Source of the DNA: Ruminococcus sp.
GTDB taxonomy: Bacteria > Bacillota > Clostridia > Oscillospirales > Ruminococcaceae
NCBI GenBank assembly: GCA_029060305.1
Contig: JAIDUG010000012.1
Span: 1-59,398 of the forward strand
Length of the DNA stretch: 59,398 nt
Direction: 5' to 3'
The notes under the pieces were generated by a model, which was not told the DNA's origin, did no database searches, and saw nothing but the letters and a program-made list of their open reading frames with translations. The translations under genes and the position numbers were made by a program. Positions 8,332 to 14,999 of the stretch are shown piece by piece (position 1 is the stretch's first letter; each line of letters begins with the position of its first letter).

Positions 8332-8447
8332 ATTATAACCTGCTCCGTTACGTTTGTGAAGTATCGATTGGTTTATCAGTAATAACCCTCGGGTTTACAG
8401 TGATTAACAAATATGAACTTCTCTTTTTAAAAACAGTATGATATAAT
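8332..8447. promoter_or_regulatory. Symmetric divergent LysR-type promoter pair
   Basis: One palindrome, AACCCTCGGGTT (8384-8395), serves both strands. Minus arm: 21 bp to ACTTCACA, -35 TTCACA (8355-8360), 17 bp, TATAAT (8332-8337). Plus arm: 21 bp to ACTTCTCT, -35 TTCTCT (8419-8424), 17 bp, TATAAT (8442-8447). Distances are identical in both directions. Confidence 0.75.
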
Positions 8448-8482
8448 TAAATCACAATATCAAACCGGAAGGAGATTTTATT

Positions 8483-9025
8483 TTGAGTAAGAAAGTTCTG
8501 ATATTATCGGGAAGTCCACGGAAAAACGGTAATTCCGATATTCTCTGTGATGAGTTCATGAGAGGTGCTGTTGAAAGTGGTAACGAAGTAGAAAAAATCC
8601 GTGTTGCCGAAAAGAAAATAGGTTACTGTAAAGCCTGTTATTATTGCAGACAGAGTGAGGGTATATGTGCTTTTAAAGACGATATGGCGGAAGTTCTTCA
8701 GAAAATGATAGATGCTGATGTCATTGTACTTGCAAGCCCTGTATACTTCTATTCCGTTGATGCTCAGCTTAAAGCACTGATTGACCGTACTGTCGCAAGG
8801 TGGCTGGAAGTTCGTGACAAGAAATTCTATTATATCGCAACCATGGCGAATACGGACAATTCTTCCGCTGATACAACACTCGCCTGTTTCAGAGGTTATG
8901 CCGAATGCGTTGAGGGTGCTGAGGAAATGGGCTTTATCTGCGGAGCAGGTGTATATGAAAAGGGCGAAATCAAAAACACTCCGTACATGATACAAGCCTA
9001 TGAAATGGGGAAATCGGTAAAATGA
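8483..9025 (+). CDS. NADPH-dependent FMN reductase / iron-sulfur-flavoprotein-like
   Basis: The 180-residue flavodoxin-fold protein has the FMN loop LSGSPRKNGNSD at the N-terminus, a cysteine cluster CKACYYCRQSEGIC (residues about 49-62) typical of the iron-sulfur-flavoprotein/WrbA-like branch, and ASPVYFYSVDAQLKALIDR in the middle. GGAAGGAG precedes a TTG start. The spacing of the cysteines may or may not hold a cluster. It is a cytoplasmic oxidoreductase that could feed or complement the exported flavodoxins. The stop codon overlaps the ATG of the downstream esterase lipoprotein, so the two are co-translated. It is transcribed from the plus arm of the divergent LysR-type promoter. Confidence 0.88.
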   Translation: MSKKVLILSGSPRKNGNSDILCDEFMRGAVESGNEVEKIRVAEKKIGYCKACYYCRQSEGICAFKDDMAEVLQKMIDADVIVLASPVYFYSVDAQLKALIDRTVARWLEVRDKKFYYIATMANTDNSSADTTLACFRGYAECVEGAEEMGFICGAGVYEKGEIKNTPYMIQAYEMGKSVK

Positions 9026-9027
9026 CC

Positions 9028-10263
9028 ATGAAAAAATTTCTTTCAGTAATTATGTCAGGATTTTTAATGGTTCTTACTTCGTGCGGAGTAATTCCCGAAA
9101 CATCACAACAAGCAGGTATTTCAGATAAATCAGATAAGTTTGCAGACGTAAATACAACCGTCGGCGAAGTAATTTCAAATCCGGCGTTTAAAGATTTCGG
9201 AAGACTTCTTTTTCCTGTTGACCGTACTGTAACAGACGATATGACACTTGCTGAAATAAGTACAAGCCGTGTATATACATGGTATAATAATATTCAGTCC
9301 GATAAAACGGTAGAAATTATAAATACACTTGCGGAACGTGCCGGAAACGGTCAGCAGATTTTTTATCCAATCTATAGCGAAGAAGAAATGCAGGCAGATG
9401 AATCCAAAAGAGATACGGGATTATTCTTTTTTAAAGGTGAATCCGGTGCAAAATTCAGTATCATGAATGCCGGTGGGGGATTTGCTTACGTCGGTGCAAT
9501 GCATGACAGTTTCCCTCATGCACTGGAAGTCTCAAAAATGGGATATAATGCATTTGCATTGATATACCGTCCTGATGACCCATACAATGACCTTGCGAAA
9601 GCAATCGAATTTATTTATGATCACGCCGAAGAACTGGAAGTCGATACGGAATATTATTCACTATGGGGAGGTTCTGCCGGTGCGAGAATGGTTGCAACTC
9701 TCGGTAATGCTGATAATCTTTCCGCACTTACTCAAAGAAATGATATACAACAGGCAGGTGCGGTAATTATGCAGTATACCGGCTATAATAGTGTATTTTC
9801 CGGAGATGCTCCGACATATGCGTGTGTCGGTACAAGTGACGGTATTGCAAATTACAGAACAATGCAGAATCGACTTGAAATGCTTGAAAGTTATGGTATT
9901 CCTACGGAGTTTCATGCTTATGATGGATTGCCACATGGTTTCGGTATCGGAACAGGTACAGATGCGGACGGCTGGATATATGATGCTGTAAGTTTCTGGG
10001 AAAATCAGATGTCCGACAACAATATCCCACGTAACAGGCAACCCGCTAATCTACAGGATTTTCTTCTTGTACGTACAACAAACGTACACGGAAATGATTA
10101 CGATTCAGACGGCGACGGAATGTATGATGTATTTGATTTATGTCTTCTGAGGAAGAAATTTATAAATAATACTGTTCCCGATAAAATCAATGAAATACCG
10201 CAAGGCTATTCGATGAGCAGGGTACGTTACAAGAACTGTACTATGATACTTACGAATCCATGA
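9028..10263 (+). CDS. Alpha/beta-hydrolase lipoprotein with half-dockerin
   Basis: The protein has about 411 residues: lipobox (VLTSCG, Cys about 19), alpha/beta-hydrolase domain (about 90-325) and a C-terminal single-loop dockerin-like segment (about 345-385: NLQDFLL..., calcium loop DSDGDGMYDVFD, LCLLRKKF). The oxyanion-type NAGGGFAYVG, nucleophile elbow WGGSAGARM and DGLPHGFG histidine indicate an esterase/lipase of the acetyl-esterase type. ATG at 9028 (MKKF) is preferred to the ATG at 9022. After the dockerin the frame ends in 20 unrelated residues, because a second esterase domain that once followed is out of frame (10215-10573). The gene overlaps the FMN reductase, forming one operon. 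Confidence 0.82.
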   Translation: MKKFLSVIMSGFLMVLTSCGVIPETSQQAGISDKSDKFADVNTTVGEVISNPAFKDFGRLLFPVDRTVTDDMTLAEISTSRVYTWYNNIQSDKTVEIINTLAERAGNGQQIFYPIYSEEEMQADESKRDTGLFFFKGESGAKFSIMNAGGGFAYVGAMHDSFPHALEVSKMGYNAFALIYRPDDPYNDLAKAIEFIYDHAEELEVDTEYYSLWGGSAGARMVATLGNADNLSALTQRNDIQQAGAVIMQYTGYNSVFSGDAPTYACVGTSDGIANYRTMQNRLEMLESYGIPTEFHAYDGLPHGFGIGTGTDADGWIYDAVSFWENQMSDNNIPRNRQPANLQDFLLVRTTNVHGNDYDSDGDGMYDVFDLCLLRKKFINNTVPDKINEIPQGYSMSRVRYKNCTMILTNP

Positions 10264-10573
10264 CATACAACGAGAAAAAGCAGGTACTGCACAAACGAGC
10301 TGTTGTATATCTCTTGATGATGAAAATATCTGGAAAACTGCTGAAAATTACAATCAAGATGAATATTTTGTCTTCATGATGACTGGTACTGATGATTTTG
10401 CATATAGTTATGATAATCTCAGGTCGGAGAAAATGCATAACTCTGAATATTTTACAGAATTATCGGATACGACCGACGGAAATTTTCTGTACTTTATCAA
10501 AGACGGATATTCACATAATGATATAGCTTCAAATGAATATACCTATAATGGACTTTGTTGGTTCTGGAAATAA
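10215..10573 (+). pseudogene. Decayed second esterase domain after the dockerin
   Basis: In frame 10215 the DNA encodes EQGTLQELYYDTYESMTYNE then KKQVLHKRAVVYL, the start of a dockerin-linked esterase D-like domain. From about 10306 in another frame it continues ISLDDENIWKTAENYNQDEY, GTDDFAYSYDN, KDGYSHNDIASNEYTYNGL and CWFWK, the end of the same type of enzyme. The GxSxG middle part is missing. So the ancestral gene at 9028 encoded esterase-dockerin-esterase; one frameshift just before 10215 and an internal deletion with a second frame change near 10305 destroyed the last domain. Confidence 0.75.
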
Positions 10574-10610
10574 AAAACAGGGTGCTGAAATTCAGTACCC
10601 TGTTTCATTT
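10574..10610. terminator. Bidirectional terminator
   Basis: Stem AACAGGGT/ACCCTGTT with T-rich exit. It lies between two converging genes, the esterase unit and the GH5 gene. Confidence 0.8.
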
Positions 10611-10615
10611 CAATG

Positions 10616-11956
10616 TCAGTTTATTTTCTGTATCAGCATTTGTTTCATCAGGCATAAATCAAATACATCAAGGCGATTATCTTCATATAAGTCTGCCGAT
10701 TTCCAGTTTTCAAGTTTTATATCTGTTGCAGATAAAAGCCATTTCTGTAAAAATACCACATCAGCTACGGAAAATTCACCATCATTATTTAAATCACCTG
10801 AAACATTTTCAGTATTCTTATTTACAATATCGTTCAGATTGTTTTTCAGCTGAGTATCATACATCTTACAGGTATCCCTGTTATAGTGAAGTCCGGTAAC
10901 GTCCCAAAGTACAGGGCATAACTGACGTTCATAAGCCTCCTTGCATACGGAAGTAAGAAATAATCTGACTGATTCTTCGTCCTTGTTGTTTTTCGGACAG
11001 CCATATTCACCAATTATAACCGGAATATCATTATCAATAAACGTATTTTTCAGCATATCCATATTTTTATTGAGTTCCGCAAAATCGGATTCTGTTCCCC
11101 ACGTGGAACGTGCTTTACTCCAGTCTGCATCTTCCTCAAGGATTGCAAAATCAGCCGGAGTGTAGTAATGCACGGAAACAGCACAATGATTTGCAGGGTC
11201 TGACGGCATTTCAAACATACTGTCGCAGGTGAGTTCAATGTCCGTATTATATCCGGAAATGAGCAGGTGACGTTTTTCATTATTTCCACCTGACGAACGC
11301 ACAATATCTACAAATGTCTGATTTACTTCATTTACCAGTGCGTACGATTCAGCTTTTCCCTCAGTACCGCCCCAGCGATTCCAGAGCGATGACCAACCGA
11401 GTTCCTCATTCTGTGATTCAAAAACAAGACGGTCTCCGTAATTTTTAAACTCGTCACATAACTGTGTCCATATGGAAGAATATTTCTTCATACAATTGTC
11501 CTTGTCAGATGGAAGATTTTCAAGCCAGCCACCGTCATAATGCAGATTCATAATCACGTACAAATCGCAGTCCAAAGCCCAGTCAATGACTTCATGTACC
11601 GCATCAAGATATTCCGGACTGATTGTGTAATTTTCGCTCATCATATTAGACCACGCTACTGGTACACGCAGAACTCCGAAACCCTCGTCCGCATAACCCT
11701 GTATCATATCACGAGTGATGACAGGACTTCCCCAGGCTGTTTCATAGGATTCAGGTGTACCGTCGCCCCACTGAGCAATCCAGTCACCACACGATTCGTA
11801 TGTATTGCCGAGATTTATTCCTATTCCCATATCCTGAATCAGTTCCATAGTTGTAATATCACGCATTGCTGTTGGTTCAGCGAATACCATAAATGGTACA
11901 GACCGTGCAGTTATAATTGCTGAACTTAAAACAGCAATCAGTTTTTTTAATTTCAT
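10616..11956 (-). CDS. Secreted GH5 glycosidase with C-terminal dockerin
   Basis: The 446-residue protein starts at the ATG at 11956 (MKLKKLIAV..., AAGGAG upstream). It has a signal peptide (to about 26), a glycoside hydrolase family 5 barrel (about 35-360) and a complete two-loop type I dockerin (about 382-444: GDLNNDGEFSVAD... and DLYEDNRLDVFDLCLMKQ). GINLGNTYE at the start and NLHYDGGWL are GH5 signatures. The acid/base Glu is in FESQNEELG, where the usual NEP is NEE, and the nucleophile Glu is in IIGEYG. It is probably an endo-acting beta-glucanase, mannanase or xylanase delivered to a cellulosome-like scaffold. A consensus promoter precedes it. Confidence 0.9.
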   Translation of the reverse strand: MKLKKLIAVLSSAIITARSVPFMVFAEPTAMRDITTMELIQDMGIGINLGNTYESCGDWIAQWGDGTPESYETAWGSPVITRDMIQGYADEGFGVLRVPVAWSNMMSENYTISPEYLDAVHEVIDWALDCDLYVIMNLHYDGGWLENLPSDKDNCMKKYSSIWTQLCDEFKNYGDRLVFESQNEELGWSSLWNRWGGTEGKAESYALVNEVNQTFVDIVRSSGGNNEKRHLLISGYNTDIELTCDSMFEMPSDPANHCAVSVHYYTPADFAILEEDADWSKARSTWGTESDFAELNKNMDMLKNTFIDNDIPVIIGEYGCPKNNKDEESVRLFLTSVCKEAYERQLCPVLWDVTGLHYNRDTCKMYDTQLKNNLNDIVNKNTENVSGDLNNDGEFSVADVVFLQKWLLSATDIKLENWKSADLYEDNRLDVFDLCLMKQMLIQKIN

Positions 11957-12008
11957 TTGTTTCACTCCTTGTAAAAATGTTGAAATATTTCCGATTTTAT
12001 TATAAAGT

Positions 12009-12037
12009 ATTATATCACCTGCATATATTTCTGTCAA
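12009..12037 (-). promoter_or_regulatory. Consensus sigma-A promoter of the GH5 gene
   Basis: TTGACA (12032-12037), 17-bp spacer, TATAAT (12009-12014) on the minus strand. It leaves a 5' leader of about 45 nt. Confidence 0.85.
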
Positions 12038-12039
12038 GT

Positions 12040-12637
12040 GATAATTAAGAAATTTTTATCAATTATAGTCAGTCTAATTGTAAGTTTTTTCAAGAATTGC
12101 ATTTTCCAAATGTCATAAAAACATATTATCGTTCCGCCGTCTTTCAAAACCCTGTAACATTCTTTAACGACCTCATCAAAACCAGTAAAATTATTGTTTT
12201 AGTTACCAAAGTCCATAAATACACGAAATCTGTCAGTATCTTTTCCAGTTGCTGTTCCTGATTGAAAATTTGTATTTCTTGATACTTCATAAGGTGGGTT
12301 TGTCAGTACTAAATCAACACTATATAGAAGAATAGCGGACAGCCTGCTGATACGGAGACAACATAGAAACGTCTGACTGCCTGATACCTTTTCGGTGGTC
12401 TTTTCCGAAGCTTTTCTGTTCAATCATAACGTGTGTAGCCTCAATATAGCCGTCGATAAAGGACGTGTGGTCAAGTTTTACCTGTTATTCCAAGATAATG
12501 TATTCTGTATCATTATATATATCTAAAACATTCTGTAACAGGTCTATCCAAAACCTTTGTGATTCACACTTTTCATAACCTTTGCCCGTCCAACGCTGTA
12601 CAAATTCCTTAACCGCTTTTTTACTTGTATCAGTCAT
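12040..12637 (-). pseudogene. Fused remnants of two DNA adenine methyltransferases
   Basis: With AAGGAGG before the ATG (12635-12637), the minus strand reads MTDTSKKAVKEFVQRWTGKG, ...YEKCESQRFWIDLLQNV..., then an in-frame TAA, then VKLDHTSFIDGYIEATHVMI and EQKSFGKDHRKGIRQSD. This is the N-terminus of a large class I (type IIG-like) DNA methyltransferase. It breaks near 12325. A second piece in another frame contains DLVLTNPPYEVSRNTNF with the NPPY catalytic motif, DFGN, another in-frame TAA, then NFTGFDEVVKECYRVLKDGG. That belongs to a smaller N6-adenine methyltransferase. Neither can be functional. The piece probably derives from the mobile element decaying in this region. Confidence 0.7.
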
Positions 12638-12748
12638 TTTTAACCTCCTTAAAACTTAATTTACTTATTTATTGTATCATTAATTTACAAAAAATGCAAT
12701 AACATAATATATTAAATCTTTAATATAAATATCATCTGAAAAAGAAAA

Positions 12749-12794
12749 TTAAAGGCGATACCTGGTTTACGAGTGGAGGTATCGCCTTTTTTCA
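12749..12794. terminator. Perfect 13-bp inverted repeat, terminator-like
   Basis: AAAGGCGATACCT (12751-12763) and AGGTATCGCCTTT (12777-12789) enclose 13 bp, followed by TTT on the plus strand. No intact gene uses it now; it is probably left from the mobile element. Confidence 0.6.
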
Positions 12795-12855
12795 TATATT
12801 CTTTTTTTAATATACAAAGTCAGCTGTCGGCAAATTTTCATTTTAAGGTATTATA

Positions 12856-12963
12856 AACGGCACTCCCGTATCAAATACTATGACAAGATATTTAAGACCG
12901 GACTTACTGAAACAGGCAGGAGTTGAACGTTTTGACGACTGGACAGCGACTTTCGGAAACTGA
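12856..12963 (+). pseudogene. Fragment of mobile-element SNF2/DEAD-type helicase
   Basis: The plus strand reads NGTPVSNTMTRYLRPDLLKQ then AGVERFDDWTATFGN and a stop. 'GTPxSNxM', 'LxxDLL' and 'FDxWxxTFG' are signatures of the large helicases carried by conjugative elements and phages in Clostridia. Only about 35 codons remain and a few residues (usually ELYxM) are missing internally. Assignment rests on remembered motifs. Confidence 0.55.
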
Positions 12964-12966
12964 TTT

Positions 12967-13814
12967 TGTCAATAATACTTGACACATTTAAAAAAAATCA
13001 TGAAGTGAAGCAGTGACTGAAGATTCAGCATAAAACTGACTGCGTTTAACAGCCGGAGGCATACCTCAATTTGCGGAACAGATACGGCGGTTGTTCCAAT
13101 AGCTCATATAATAACGCCAGATTTTTGTTTTGAGTTCTTCAACAGTGTAGTTTTCGGGCTTATCTTTCCGTGAATAAAATACTTCAACTTTCATTCTTGC
13201 TCACATACTCTCGCACCGAGCATTGTCATGACATCTTCCACCGGCACTGTTCATGCTCTGTTTCAGACCATATATGGCTATTTTACTCCTGTATTCGTCA
13301 CTTGTGTATTGACTTCCACGGTCGGAATGAATTATTGTTGAGTTCTGGATGAAGTTTCAAAGCGTTTGAAATCGTTTCTGTACAGAGAGACACTTTCATA
13401 TTTTTTTCCATTGCAAGACCGCACACAAGCAAATCAAAACAGTCAAAAATCGCTGAAATATAGAGTTTTCCGTCACTTGCTTTCAGTTCTGTAATAACTG
13501 ATTTCTAAGCTTTTTTATCAGCTTTTGTCAGTCCTTTCGATTTTCTCGGACGGTGTGAAATTCCGATTTTCTGCATTATTCTTTAGATTGTGCGTTCTTT
13601 GGGAATTTCAATTTCAATCCCTTCTTCTTCCCTTATTTCTGTCATCTTTTCCGCCAGTTCTTCTGCTGTACGTTTGGTTCCTGTCTCCCTGGCAAGCTTT
13701 ACTGTCTCCAACTTGAATTTTTCATCATACTGTCTTCCAGTTCCCATTTTTGACACTCTCCTTTATTTTTATTTTACTTTGATTGTTTGGGTTGTGTCAA
13801 GTTTTATTGTAACA
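12967..13814 (-). mobile_element. Internally deleted IS3-family insertion sequence
   Basis: The ends are imperfect inverted repeats: the plus-strand left end TGTCAATAATACTTGACACA and the right end, read inward on the minus strand, TGTTACAATAAAACTTGACA. Both begin with TG as IS3 elements do. The element is only 848 bp, against roughly 1.2-1.5 kb for an intact one, and its transposase is broken. No clear target-site duplication is seen. It sits 4 bp after the helicase fragment. Confidence 0.65.
13078..13747 (-). pseudogene. Broken IS3-family transposase
   Basis: From an ATG at 13747 preceded by AAAGGAGAG, the reading is MGTGRQYDEKFKLETVKLAR, a typical OrfA start. Later pieces are IPKERTI*RIMQKIGISHRP, KSKGLTKADKKA*KSV, SDGKLYISAIFDCFDLLVCG, and in a shifted frame IIHSDRGSQYTSDEYRSKI, NSAGGRCHDNA, then YYMSYWNNRR. 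This is the IS3 integrase core with D..D..E region motifs. In-frame stops, a frameshift near 13350 and loss of part of the helix-turn-helix region make it inactive. Confidence 0.75.
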
Positions 13815-13928
13815 TATCAATCCGCGTTTGAAAAAAATCGTTGTATATTGCGTTTTCTGCAATGTACAGCGGTTTTCTTTATTTCTGAATAATCTAAAAA
13901 TAAATAGATTTATCGCAAAAGAATAAAC

Positions 13929-13966
13929 AAAAATCTCTTCCGGAGTATTCCAGAGGAGATTTTTTA
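13929..13966 (-). terminator. Terminator of the LytTR regulator gene
   Basis: Stem AAAATCTCYTC / GAGGAGATTTT with one G-U pair and T-rich exit; it lies 15 bp beyond the stop. Confidence 0.7.
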
Positions 13967-13980
13967 GACTACTACTATAA

Positions 13981-14715
13981 TTATTTTTCAGGAATGGTCT
14001 GCTGATGTCTGAGTGTTTTTTCAAAATTATAATCCCTTGCCATTTGTTCGACTAATGCACTTTCACGGACACGTACCGGAAATTTTGTGCCGTTTCTTAT
14101 AATACAGCAGTTATTTTCAAATTTAATGATATGTTCGGCGTTTACAGTGATACCTCTGTTTATAGGAATAAACCGTGGGTCTGTCCCTGTTTTTTTCAGA
14201 AATTCAGGCATAGTCATTCGGCAGTGATATTTTTTTCCGTTTAAAATTGTTATGTCGAGGTAATGGGCATCTGTTACGACTGATACTATATCATTCAGAA
14301 ACGCACGGACGGTCTGACGGTTGCTTATAAATTCAATGTACCTTGATTCAGCAGGTAATATTTCGAGTGCTTCCGTCATAACATTAATAATGCGTTCCGT
14401 GGTAAATGGTTTCTGTATGTACTCAAAGGCATGGCACGAAAACGCAAAAGGCATATGTTCCGAGGTTGAAGCAAGAAATATAATAACACAATGCCTGTCA
14501 AGTTTTCTGAGGGACTTTATGGTTTCTGTTCCGCTTGTGCAGATGTCTGCAAAAATCACCTCAAAATCATTTTTTTTAAAACGACTGATAAACTCATCAC
14601 TGTCTGAAAAAGTTGTTATATCGAAGAAAGTATGCAGATTTTCCGACAGGTTTTTCAAAATCGTTTCCAGTCCGGAAACCTCTTCCGGTGTGCCGTCAAT
14701 AATTGCAATACGCAT
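13981..14715 (-). CDS. LytTR-family response regulator
   Basis: The 244-residue protein has an N-terminal receiver domain (1-120; phospho-acceptor Asp in VIFADICTSG; signalling Thr/Ser in IIFLAST; conserved Lys in YIQKPF) and a C-terminal LytTR DNA-binding domain (about 130-230; FISNRQTVRAF, PRFIPINRGITVNAEHI). The acidic pair at the N-terminus is reduced (IIDGTPEE), which may weaken metal binding. No histidine kinase is adjacent, so it is an orphan within the window. It is transcribed away from the secreted protein gene at 15000, and the intergenic region could hold LytTR repeats, though I could not identify a convincing pair. Proteins of this type control exported peptides, bacteriocins or surface proteins. 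Confidence 0.88.
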   Translation of the reverse strand: MRIAIIDGTPEEVSGLETILKNLSENLHTFFDITTFSDSDEFISRFKKNDFEVIFADICTSGTETIKSLRKLDRHCVIIFLASTSEHMPFAFSCHAFEYIQKPFTTERIINVMTEALEILPAESRYIEFISNRQTVRAFLNDIVSVVTDAHYLDITILNGKKYHCRMTMPEFLKKTGTDPRFIPINRGITVNAEHIIKFENNCCIIRNGTKFPVRVRESALVEQMARDYNFEKTLRHQQTIPEK

Positions 14716-14857
14716 TTAATCACGCTCCTTTATGAAATTATAACACATTTTAGCAGTCACTTTTTGCATTTTATTGCCAAAAAAATGTAATTTATGCCAG
14801 AAGTCTTGACGGCACTTTCCGTGCTTTGTCTGATTTTTTAAATATATTTTTCGGATA

Positions 14858-14886
14858 TTGACAAATACAAAAAAATATGTTATGAT
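14858..14886 (+). promoter_or_regulatory. Promoter of the 15000 secreted protein gene
   Basis: TTGACA (14858-14863), 17 bp, TATGAT (14881-14886). It gives a 5' leader of about 105 nt. Confidence 0.75.
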
Positions 14887-14999
14887 AATTTCGTCAAGTG
14901 GTTATAATAATGGTCAGTTGTATCTTACCGGATAAAATATCTGATTTATGCAATATTAGAGACCGCTTTACTATTTTTTTAATTTTAGGAGGATTTTAT

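Noticed and set aside
12199..12423. Independent 74-residue gene
   Set aside because: It crosses the junction of two methyltransferase fragments and has no ribosome-binding site.
12040..12637. Reassigned TAA codon
   Set aside because: Two in-frame TAA codons occur in the methyltransferase remnants, but all intact genes use TAA as a normal stop; decay is the simpler reading.
12749..12794. Insertion-sequence end
   Set aside because: The perfect inverted repeat is closely spaced (13-bp loop) and followed by T, so it is a hairpin, not a pair of transposon ends.
14898..14999. N-terminal extension of the secreted protein
   Set aside because: The frame is open upstream, but the AGGAGG and signal peptide place the start at 15000.
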